A DNA stretch of 46,602 nt, from positions 1-46,602 of IMG/VR virus record IMGVR_UViG_3300020200_000050, one strand, 5' to 3'. The translations under genes and the position numbers were made by a program. Source of the DNA: a virus. The notes under the pieces are model-generated. The model worked only from the letters and a program-made list of their open reading frames with translations. It made no database searches and was not told the DNA's origin. Below are positions 1 through 6,891 of this stretch, piece by piece; within the stretch, counting starts at the first letter, position 1; each line of letters opens with the position of its first letter.

Positions 1-1
1 A

Positions 2-559
2 TGGGATATAACATTAAGCCCATTTAGTGCAACATTCAATAGAGATATAACATTCCCATTTACAGTAGGTAATGGTTTAGGGGTCATCGATAATCAAACA
101 CTTATAACAACAAATGAATCATCCCCTCAATCAGTTTATGAGATGGATATTACAACCACAACTGCGGTTGATACATTTAAATTTAACTTACCACCAACAC
201 ATTTAGTTGCCGGAGATATAATGTTAACAACAACCAATAAACTTTTAGTTACCACCGCGGAAAGTCCAAACATATATCTATTACAATATGATTATTTAAC
301 GGGTGTTTTAGAGTTAACAATAACTCTAAACCCAACTGTTGGTGGTGGTCCTTGGGGTATCTTCGAGGAATTTGGTAATATTTATATCACCGATTCATTG
401 GGGCGTATCTATAATGTGGATACGTCAAGTCCGTATAACATTACTTTAATTAACTCCACAGGTAACTTAATATATGGAGCATCTCAATCACCAGTATGTT
501 TAACGACTGATTTTACAACTCCAACCCCAACCCCAAGTATTACTCCTACCTTAACTTAA
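2..559 (+). CDS. Pro/Thr-tailed beta-propeller-like structural protein (5' truncated)
   Basis: The frame is open from base 2, so the gene begins before the window; 185 codons are seen. The sequence alternates short beta-strand-like stretches (IMLTTTNKLLVTT, GNIYITDSLGRIYNV) with Gly turns, resembling blades of a beta-propeller such as those in Bacteroidota cell-surface proteins. It ends in a Pro/Thr repeat (TPTPTPSITPTLT) like those of the minus-strand fibre proteins at 1287-8541, so a tail-fibre or adhesin role is inferred. It is the only large plus-strand gene of this structural block. The -1 frame remains open beyond the stop (see 511-630), so the true C-terminus may be longer. No enzyme motif is visible. 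Confidence 0.6.
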   Translation, partial: WDITLSPFSATFNRDITFPFTVGNGLGVIDNQTLITTNESSPQSVYEMDITTTTAVDTFKFNLPPTHLVAGDIMLTTTNKLLVTTAESPNIYLLQYDYLTGVLELTITLNPTVGGGPWGIFEEFGNIYITDSLGRIYNVDTSSPYNITLINSTGNLIYGASQSPVCLTTDFTTPTPTPSITPTLT

Positions 560-630
560 ATGTATGGTGTTTCGGTAATCAAATATTAATCAGTAATACT
601 ACTAAATTTTTAGAATTAACTAATAGTTAA
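511..630 (+). other. Open -1 frame running through the Pro/Thr repeat and past the stop
   Basis: In the -1 frame relative to the gene ending at 559, no stop occurs from 511 to the TAA at 628-630. The part beyond the annotated stop reads like protein (NLNVWCFGNQILISNTTKF). It fills the gap up to the terminator at 634. It could be reached by -1 frameshifting in the CCAACC repeat, or could be the remnant of a longer C-terminus lost by a one-base change. No canonical slippery heptamer is present. Confidence 0.4.
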
Positions 631-633
631 AAA

Positions 634-661
634 AAAATATCGTCTAAAAAGACGATATTTT
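634..661. terminator. Bidirectional intrinsic terminator
   Basis: An 11-bp perfect stem (arms 634-644 and 651-661, 6-base loop) with an A run on the left and T-rich right flank. It lies between the plus-strand gene ending at 559 and the minus-strand gene ending at 686, so it can serve both directions. Confidence 0.8.
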
Positions 662-685
662 AAATAATCGGTATTTTGAACGATA

Positions 686-1285
686 TTACCAAATTTTTTC
701 CTGATTCATATAACCTAATACACAACAGTACGCATCGGTCATATCAAAATTCTCTTTTTTTAACGTATTATTTTTAGTATAGACCCAAGTAATTTGAGGT
801 TCTCGTTCTGCAACCAAATCCCATATAATTTGTTTTTTGTCACAATCTTTTGGGTACCCACCGAACAGTACAAATTTACCTTTATCATTTTGTTGAATTA
901 AATTAGGAAAGGCAGATTTTCTAGAATTATAAGTCGAGACGTACTCAGGAATAATACCCAAAATATCGTATATTTCTTTAGTTATTAGGGTATTAAACCT
1001 CATTAAAGTCTGAATGGTATAAACATTATTACTATTCATTAAAGGTTCCTCAATCACAACTTTAGTTATACCTAAATTTTTATATTGAAGTAATTTACTT
1101 CTAAAAATTTCACTTTTTAGAATTAATTCTTTAATTTTATTATCTTGTTTAGGTTTAGGTATAGGTGATACATGGGTTAATTCCAACAACTCTCTTGACT
1201 CGATGTCAAATAATGCCCAACCAATGGTTTTGGTCGACACGTCTAACCCCAATACTTTTGGAGTATTCTCGATAGATTTTTTCAT
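686..1285 (-). CDS. RuvC-like resolvase / RNase H-fold nuclease
   Basis: A 199-residue protein of the RNase H-like fold. The first catalytic Asp is in VLGLDVSTKTIGWALFD (Asp15), a Glu follows the central strand in VVIEEP, and the C-terminal helix has FDMTDAYCCVLGY with the last acidic residues. This is the order seen in RuvC-type Holliday-junction resolvases, which cut branched DNA during recombination or before packaging. The ATG at 1285 follows directly after the stop of the fibre gene (1287); an in-frame TTG at 1297 is a less likely start. Being last in a structural operon fits a late role in trimming branched DNA. The exact subfamily is uncertain. Confidence 0.72.
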   Translation of the reverse strand: MKKSIENTPKVLGLDVSTKTIGWALFDIESRELLELTHVSPIPKPKQDNKIKELILKSEIFRSKLLQYKNLGITKVVIEEPLMNSNNVYTIQTLMRFNTLITKEIYDILGIIPEYVSTYNSRKSAFPNLIQQNDKGKFVLFGGYPKDCDKKQIIWDLVAEREPQITWVYTKNNTLKKENFDMTDAYCCVLGYMNQEKIW

Positions 1286-1286
1286 A

Positions 1287-3815
1287 TTAAATGTCAAATT
1301 TAATCAAAAACTGCTGAATACCTTGTCTTAAAACAGGGGACTGCATTTTTGATATAATCATAAGATTTTTGTTAGAATCGTAAAGTCCAATTTCAGTTAA
1401 ATACGAAGGTTTACCTTGTACCCATGTTGGATTTGATGTTGCTTGAAATTCAGCCTGACTCAAATTTATCTTATATCTCATCTCATAAATTGTTGCTTGA
1501 ATGTCAGTTTCTAATGAACCGTAGAAATAATATTCATCACCAAAATTTAATGATGTACCTGTATAACCAACGGGTGTTAATGGTATATAATTATTTAAGT
1601 TGTATGTTGGAGCGTCCTCATATAATTCATTTGTAATTACAAATGTCGTACTTGTTAACGATTCTTCAGTGATATAACCATTAACCATCATACTTGAGAT
1701 TTGGTCTGTAAAATCAATTATCTTCCACTCAGAAGAGTTTGGTCTTCCTGTACCATCTACTTTTTGACAAATAATTTCAAATTTATCGGCGTAGAATCCT
1801 GATACAACATCACATCCCACAGGACAAGTTGTTGTTGTCGTAGTAAATGGGTCAAAAGTAGTCGTTGTCGTAGTAAATGGGTCAAACGTGGTAGTGGTTG
1901 TTGTTGGACTATATTCAGGTCTCAAACAAGGGAACTCAGCACCAAATCTAACCGCCACATTTTGAGATGGTTGTGGGTTACAATCAATATTAGGGCCTTG
2001 CATTACTGTGTAATAGTTACAATGTAATGAGTTTGTAAATACTGAAGTATTACTTAGTCTATAAGTAACGTGCATATATTGTGTATTACCCGTTAAAACA
2101 CCTGTTAAAGAATTACTATCATTACCACAAGTATTAGGTGTGACTAATGAAGTCTTAGGAGCGGGTAACGTCCAATTCCTATTTGATTTATAAGACATTG
2201 CCGCGATAACTTCCTCATCGTCAATAATGACAAGTTTAGAATCAGGAAATACTTTACCAATTCTATTAGGTAAGTTATTTGTATTTCTATGAGTATCCCA
2301 TAAATGATAGTATCTAATACCTGGGGAATTCATATCACTATTTTTAGTTGATTGTAAGTACTCAACTTTAAATAAATCTAAATCCTCAAATTCAGGTGGG
2401 TCAACCCAAAAAGTTTCACCAAAACAACATTCAGGATTTTTATGCCACATCAACCAAGGAATGTGTAATTTAAAGTTTCTTGCTTGACCCGTAGTATCTG
2501 AAGGGTTTGACACATCAAACGGCTCAAACGCAAATTTTTCACCATAGAAGAAATCTATAGTTTGATTTGTATAATGAATAACCGCAATTGCTTTTTGTTC
2601 TTCAGGAGTTACGATTACTTTATCACCTAATGAATCATAATGGTACACTGAACTAGTGTTAGTTTGACCACTACTTGAAGCATAACCAAAGTATTCTTTA
2701 GTACCAAGATATTGTCTTGAACCAAAGTTGGTATAATCTTTACTAATCGATGAGAAAAGACCTGCAGGGTTTTCAGACCAAGGAATATTCATATTCCAAA
2801 CTTTAACATCAAACTCATCAGTATAACAAACAGATTCATAGTTAATAACATTATCCCTCCAATGAGGACGAGGAGTTATCGAATCATACATGGTTTGCAT
2901 ATTTGGTGGATATACAATCATTCTTGCATAACAATCAGAAGATAAATTTGAAAAATCAGGTGTTGGTCTATCTAATGTAAATTCACCCAAACATATTGAT
3001 GTTATTTTATAAGTTAACATTGAATAACAACTACTAATAGGTGTTAAACAATCTGGCGGTGGTGGTGGGGGACAAGCTCTACTTGGGGTAGGTGTTGGAC
3101 AGAATGTTGCAGATGGAGTTGGGGTAGGTGTAGGTGTCTCACAAGTAAATGACGCTGATGGGGTAGGTGATGGTGTTGGAGTTAGAGTATTATTACTTGC
3201 AGTTATACTTGGAGTAACCGTCATTGTTGGAGTTGGAGATGGTGTTGGGACATTTGAACATGTATTATTATATAAACCATTACCATCATAAAATATCGTA
3301 ACAATGTCACCTACCGCAGGTTCTCTGAATGAAACACCATTAGAAACTAAAATTGGTGTTATAACATTGGTACCGTTTAAACTATTCATTCTTACTGAAT
3401 AGTTTGCGTTGATAGCATATAAATCGTTAGTTATTGCACTCCATGAAGTAGTTTCGGCAGTTGTATTACCTGTGAAGAAACCTCTCATGGCGGCTCTGTT
3501 ATAAACAGGACTAACTATTGAATCCATAAAAGGAACACCATATGTGTTGCCTGTAGAACCATCTACATAATATGGGTATTTAATATTTTCTTTATTTGAT
3601 TGAGGAGACCCGCTAGAATTTTGAGCATTGAAGTTTGGCTCAAGAATCGTGGTATCAAATTGATTATAGGACACTGGTAATGTGTTATACGAAACTTCAC
3701 TATCACCTATTTGAAAATAAGAAATATTAAAATTACCTTGTGATAATTTTTGTCTTCCTGTATCAGTTAATCTTGTATTAATTAACCCCGATGTATTTTT
3801 AATAATGTATCCCAT
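1287..3815 (-). CDS. Large tail-fibre/baseplate-like protein with Pro/Thr linkers
   Basis: An 842-residue protein. Residues 1-185 form a domain beginning MGYIIKNTSGLINTRLT and containing FQIGDSE. Residues 190-258 are a Pro/Thr/Ser/Cys tract with six consecutive prolines. A Cys-rich beta region follows, then two TTTTTTFDPF repeats near residue 640. The last 60 residues include YLTEIGLYDSNKNLMIISKM, which resembles the assembly domain of phage tail-collar fibre proteins (DUF3751-like). No signal peptide is visible, as expected for a virion protein. It has its own TATTTAT box 5 bases before the start. A virion appendage protein is the best reading; receptor binding is inferred. Confidence 0.68.
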   Translation of the reverse strand: MGYIIKNTSGLINTRLTDTGRQKLSQGNFNISYFQIGDSEVSYNTLPVSYNQFDTTILEPNFNAQNSSGSPQSNKENIKYPYYVDGSTGNTYGVPFMDSIVSPVYNRAAMRGFFTGNTTAETTSWSAITNDLYAINANYSVRMNSLNGTNVITPILVSNGVSFREPAVGDIVTIFYDGNGLYNNTCSNVPTPSPTPTMTVTPSITASNNTLTPTPSPTPSASFTCETPTPTPTPSATFCPTPTPSRACPPPPPPDCLTPISSCYSMLTYKITSICLGEFTLDRPTPDFSNLSSDCYARMIVYPPNMQTMYDSITPRPHWRDNVINYESVCYTDEFDVKVWNMNIPWSENPAGLFSSISKDYTNFGSRQYLGTKEYFGYASSSGQTNTSSVYHYDSLGDKVIVTPEEQKAIAVIHYTNQTIDFFYGEKFAFEPFDVSNPSDTTGQARNFKLHIPWLMWHKNPECCFGETFWVDPPEFEDLDLFKVEYLQSTKNSDMNSPGIRYYHLWDTHRNTNNLPNRIGKVFPDSKLVIIDDEEVIAAMSYKSNRNWTLPAPKTSLVTPNTCGNDSNSLTGVLTGNTQYMHVTYRLSNTSVFTNSLHCNYYTVMQGPNIDCNPQPSQNVAVRFGAEFPCLRPEYSPTTTTTTFDPFTTTTTTFDPFTTTTTTCPVGCDVVSGFYADKFEIICQKVDGTGRPNSSEWKIIDFTDQISSMMVNGYITEESLTSTTFVITNELYEDAPTYNLNNYIPLTPVGYTGTSLNFGDEYYFYGSLETDIQATIYEMRYKINLSQAEFQATSNPTWVQGKPSYLTEIGLYDSNKNLMIISKMQSPVLRQGIQQFLIKFDI
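1828..1906 (-). repeat. Tandem repeat encoding TTTTTTFDPF
   Basis: Two near-identical 30-base units encode TTTTTTFDPF twice, followed by a third Thr run. Long Thr runs are flexible linkers and possible O-glycosylation sites. The near-identity suggests a recent duplication. Confidence 0.7.
3042..3248 (-). repeat. Pro/Thr/Ser linker repeat
   Basis: Encodes residues 190-258 of the 842-residue fibre protein: repeated TPTPSPTP units, interrupted by Cys residues and a run of six Pro. The plus strand shows matching imperfect GGTGTTGGAGTT repeats. Similar tracts occur in four other genes of this block and could be sites of recombination between them. Confidence 0.7.
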
Positions 3816-3820
3816 TGATT

Positions 3821-3827
3821 ATAAATA
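3821..3827 (-). promoter_or_regulatory. TATTTAT late-type promoter box
   Basis: On the minus strand TATTTATAATCA precedes the ATG at 3815, with 5 bases between box and start. The same box recurs before many genes in this window. Its role as a promoter is inferred from recurrence and position. Confidence 0.5.
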
Positions 3828-3841
3828 TTCTTATTTAATTT

Positions 3842-5272
3842 TTATGACGTTATAATTGAACAACAACCACAACCGTAAATTTTTAAGTTTGATAAATTAT
3901 ATGTTTCATCACTTGTACCAACATAACAATTAACAAATTCATTTCTATTTACACTTGTTATTGTTCTAATTTTAAAATCACTTGTGTTATCTATAGTAAT
4001 TGAATCCCACACTTCATTTAATGAAGTTAACCAAACATTTTCCGATTGACAACCTGCAACTGTATTAATAATACTATCATCGTTTGTTGAAGATGAGGAC
4101 GGTGGAATTATATTGATACCATCAATAGTTAATGAGGTCTTGGTATTAAAAGTGGCGGAATCTTCATTAGGTGAAGATTTAGATAAGTTTAAATGACTCA
4201 ATTTAAAGTTAATACTTGTACCATCAGGTAAATCAGGTGTTATTGATAATGTTGTCGTGTACTCTTTAGTTAATAATGTACTATTTGCTTGTAGTGTTTT
4301 AGGTAGGGTAACTAATTTAACGTTATAAGTGGTTGGAGGTGATGGAGGATTTAACGTTATATTATTACTAACAGTAAATCCTTCAGAATCACTAACAACA
4401 ACATTGTAGGAACCTGAACATAAATTACTGAACATTGGTATATTTCTATATGTCAAACCACCATTAATCGAATATGAATATGGAGGGTAACCACCACTTG
4501 ATTTAATTGTTAAACCACCATCACATCCACATATTGTTTGGTTTTTAGTAATTAAAACATTCATAGGTTGGACCGAATCTTCTGATTCTGCCGAGAATCT
4601 ACCATTTGGAATCCTTACTATTTGATTACAGTTACCTTCATAAACTATTACAGTACCTGTAGCGCCAATAATAAACCAACTACCATAAATTGGTGGGTAA
4701 GTAGGATTTGAATTAAATATTGTATAAGTTGTTGGAGTTGAAGCCGATAACTTCCATTGTAAAAGAGTTGAGTCCCAATATATTACTTGTGTTGAGTCAT
4801 TAGAAATCCAAGAAGGTTTAGAATTAAATAAACCGTTAGGTGAAAAATTAGTTTGAGTTTCTACATAAGAACCTTGTTTAAGTATATTTGTTGTCATACA
4901 AAGTTGATACTCAATATAAGGAGTTGTAGGTGTTGGGGTCGGTGTGGGGGAAGGTGTTGGTGTTGAACCTGTTAAAATACATTTTGTATTTGCGGTAAAA
5001 TCGCCATAAGAATCAATAACTGTTGCTTCATAAACACCTGCAGTTAAATTGTATATAACGGGTGAAATGTTACCGTTATTCCAGCTTATATAATATGGAG
5101 GAGTTCCTCCCGTTATTGTTAAATAAATCGAACCATCGGATGATGATGGAGAAGGATGAGTAAGATTACACTCAACACCCATAGGGAATAAAGTGATTGG
5201 TTCACATTCATTTGTGAACTCAGGTATTATTGGTTTAGGTGTAGGAGTTGGTCCTAAAAAAGGATAAGTCAT
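3842..5272 (-). CDS. Fibre/adhesin protein with SprB-type repeats
   Basis: A 476-residue protein. Residues 33-100 (DGSIYLTITGGTPPY ... LTAGVYEATVIDSYG) and 240-307 (DGGLTIKSSGGYPPYSYSI ... LCSGSYNVVVSDSEG) match the pattern of SprB repeats, the Ig-like units of gliding adhesins and other surface proteins in Bacteroidota. A TPTPSPTPTPTPT linker separates the first from a Trp-rich module at residues 122-222 that resembles a module in the gene at 6892-8541. The C-terminus is beta-rich and ends in a Cys cluster (GCGCC). A surface-exposed virion protein binding host glycans or adhesins is inferred. Confidence 0.65.
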   Translation of the reverse strand: MTYPFLGPTPTPKPIIPEFTNECEPITLFPMGVECNLTHPSPSSSDGSIYLTITGGTPPYYISWNNGNISPVIYNLTAGVYEATVIDSYGDFTANTKCILTGSTPTPSPTPTPTPTTPYIEYQLCMTTNILKQGSYVETQTNFSPNGLFNSKPSWISNDSTQVIYWDSTLLQWKLSASTPTTYTIFNSNPTYPPIYGSWFIIGATGTVIVYEGNCNQIVRIPNGRFSAESEDSVQPMNVLITKNQTICGCDGGLTIKSSGGYPPYSYSINGGLTYRNIPMFSNLCSGSYNVVVSDSEGFTVSNNITLNPPSPPTTYNVKLVTLPKTLQANSTLLTKEYTTTLSITPDLPDGTSINFKLSHLNLSKSSPNEDSATFNTKTSLTIDGINIIPPSSSSTNDDSIINTVAGCQSENVWLTSLNEVWDSITIDNTSDFKIRTITSVNRNEFVNCYVGTSDETYNLSNLKIYGCGCCSIITS

Positions 5273-5301
5273 GAACTTAAATATTTTCTTTTAGTTTTTT
5301 A

Positions 5302-5308
5302 ATAAATA
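5302..5308 (-). promoter_or_regulatory. TATTTAT late-type promoter box
   Basis: The minus strand reads TGTATTTATTAAAAAAC 29 bases before the ATG at 5272, in the short gap after the glycosyltransferase-like gene. Confidence 0.4.
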
Positions 5309-5311
5309 CAT

Positions 5312-6292
5312 TTATTCCTGAAATTTTATAACCCTTTTCATAATATCAATATATTTTCTTGTGGCACTTGTGGACTCAATGTACTCAAAAAAGTCAATGT
5401 TTGATTTTAACATTTCCAATGGATTAATGTTAATGTAATCACCTTTGAAAAATTTTTTATCTTTTAGGTCGTTGGTCACACCTGCCATATGTAATATTGG
5501 GTGTTTTTCATAAGTACTGATTGAGTCAGTTGCCCAAGAAAAACTTAAATCACTAACTACTTTAGTTTCTAAACCAAAATACCAAAGGTTCCATAACAGA
5601 GACCACATCTCCGCAGTCCAAAATTGTATTTCACCTGGGCTAATTGGATACCTTTTTTGAAAATCTAACATTTGGTCATATAGAGGAGCACAATCGTAGT
5701 ATATTTTAAACCATAGTTCCCATGGAGTGTTTTTAATAATGTATTGACCACCACCTGAATTAGGTTGGTTCTTTTTTACCTCATCAATAGTAATACCTAT
5801 TACATCAACCATTTCTTGTAAAAGTTGATTTTCTCCACAATCAGGATGTTGATTTTCGTATCTATCGCAACAACTAACAATATAATCATAACCTATATAA
5901 CCAATGGTATCTGAAAGATATATTGTGTCATCACTAAGTAATTTATCAAAATCAGGAAGTTCTCTAAAAATAATGTCAGCATCGTGTAAGAAAAAACACC
6001 TACCAAATTCAGGGTTTTGTTCCAACCATTTATAAATTAAAAAAGGTTTTATACTTGGGATATAATGTTTTCTTTGTCTATCATCTAAATAATGGTGGAT
6101 ATTAATACCCAATTCTTTGAGTTTTAAAGAATCTTCAGTAGGTTCTGTATTACCTTGAACCATACCAAATATCACATGAATTTTATTTGGGTCAATACCT
6201 AAATCTATAAAGTTTTGAGTATAAACTCTAACTTGCCAATGAAAATATGGAACGTCAGGTTGTGCCGTTACAAATACTAAGTTTTCTTTCAT
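5312..6292 (-). CDS. GT-A-like glycosyltransferase
   Basis: A 326-residue soluble protein without signal peptide. The N-terminus (NLVFVTAQPDVPYFHWQ) and the CFFLHDADIIF segment, with a DxD-type metal-binding motif at the end of a beta strand, fit the GT-A fold of nucleotide-sugar transferases. Also visible are Trp-rich segments (WTAEMWSLLWNLWYFG) and a late His (PILHMAG), common in GT-A acceptor regions. It is embedded among genes for Thr/Pro-rich fibre proteins, so glycosylation of those linkers is an attractive inference. Sugar and acceptor cannot be read from the sequence. Confidence 0.55.
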   Translation of the reverse strand: MKENLVFVTAQPDVPYFHWQVRVYTQNFIDLGIDPNKIHVIFGMVQGNTEPTEDSLKLKELGINIHHYLDDRQRKHYIPSIKPFLIYKWLEQNPEFGRCFFLHDADIIFRELPDFDKLLSDDTIYLSDTIGYIGYDYIVSCCDRYENQHPDCGENQLLQEMVDVIGITIDEVKKNQPNSGGGQYIIKNTPWELWFKIYYDCAPLYDQMLDFQKRYPISPGEIQFWTAEMWSLLWNLWYFGLETKVVSDLSFSWATDSISTYEKHPILHMAGVTNDLKDKKFFKGDYININPLEMLKSNIDFFEYIESTSATRKYIDIMKRVIKFQE

Positions 6293-6352
6293 AACACTAT
6301 TTGAAATTAAATATAGAAAACAATAATTTGTAATAAATGCTATTTTGGGTAA

Positions 6353-6359
6353 TATTTAT
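6353..6359 (+). promoter_or_regulatory. TATTTAT late-type promoter box
   Basis: AATATTTATTGTAT precedes the ATG at 6365 with 5 bases between, in the divergent gap after the glycosyltransferase start. Confidence 0.45.
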
Positions 6360-6364
6360 TGTAT

Positions 6365-6541
6365 ATGAAGTTACTTAAAACAATATCAAAATTAGTCGTA
6401 GAATCACAACGTGCTTATGATGAAGCATGTGAAAAAGGTGTTAGTGAAAAAGAATTGGATAGACTTGAAAAAAATTTAAGAGAGACTAGACTATTAATGA
6501 AACTATACGATAATGTGGGTAAAACTAACCCTAAAGACTAA
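6365..6541 (+). CDS. Small helical protein with leader-like N-terminus
   Basis: A 58-residue protein, starting at the ATG at 6365 rather than the upstream TTG at 6359. It begins MKLLKTISKLVVESQ, very like the start of the gene at 30957 (MKITSLLSKLIVEQ); both have SKL[I/V]VE after a short basic helix. The rest is a charged helix (SEKELDRLEKNLRETRLLMK). A TATTTAT box lies just upstream. Packaging in the capsid as a small internal protein is inferred from the leader. It is a lone plus-strand gene within the fibre block. Confidence 0.6.
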   Translation: MKLLKTISKLVVESQRAYDEACEKGVSEKELDRLEKNLRETRLLMKLYDNVGKTNPKD

Positions 6542-6655
6542 TCAAATCCCCTTTAACAATAAACCACATTTAGTATTTGTCCTAATGTCGTAAGGACCTG
6601 TACCTGTCGCACCAGTTAAGTAATAAGTGTTGGTGTTGGAGTTATAGGAAGTGAG
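6542..6655 (-). other. Open -1 frame beyond the stop of the small fibre gene
   Basis: On the minus strand the -1 frame is open from 6655 to the TGA at 6544-6542, through the Pro/Thr codons and on for about 24 codons reading YYLTGATGTGPYDIRTNTKC and further. It ends one base from the convergent gene's stop at 6541, which is how real genes pack in this genome. Frameshifting, a one-base mutation or a sequencing error would each join it to the gene at 6616-6885. Confidence 0.45.
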
Positions 6656-6885
6656 TTACATGGTACAGTTTTAAAAGTAATACATCCTTCTGAAAGAGAA
6701 ACCAATTTGATACCTACTTCAGGAATATTATTAAAAATTGAAGGTAATGGTGAAATAACAACAGGAGGCCCCACACTTGTATTTATAGTTGCGACTAATA
6801 CACATTGTCCACCATATGAATTACAAACATAAACTTCATATGGAAAATTAGAACCTATTATAGATGTAATATCGATACCATTCAT
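6616..6885 (-). CDS. Small Cys-containing structural protein, paralogue of 8542-8760
   Basis: An 89-residue protein that aligns with the 72-residue product at 8542-8760: both have an Ile/Asp-rich start, a VY[V/L]C motif, then CV, TIN, a Pro-rich turn and a Cys near the end. It ends PITPTPTLIT at a TAA, but the -1 frame continues as coding-like sequence to 6542, so the C-terminus may be wrong or variable. It follows the large fibre gene at 6892 by six bases and is probably co-transcribed. Function is unknown; a small fibre-associated beta protein is inferred. Confidence 0.55.
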   Translation of the reverse strand: MNGIDITSIIGSNFPYEVYVCNSYGGQCVLVATINTSVGPPVVISPLPSIFNNIPEVGIKLVSLSEGCITFKTVPCNSLPITPTPTLIT

Positions 6886-6891
6886 AAATTA

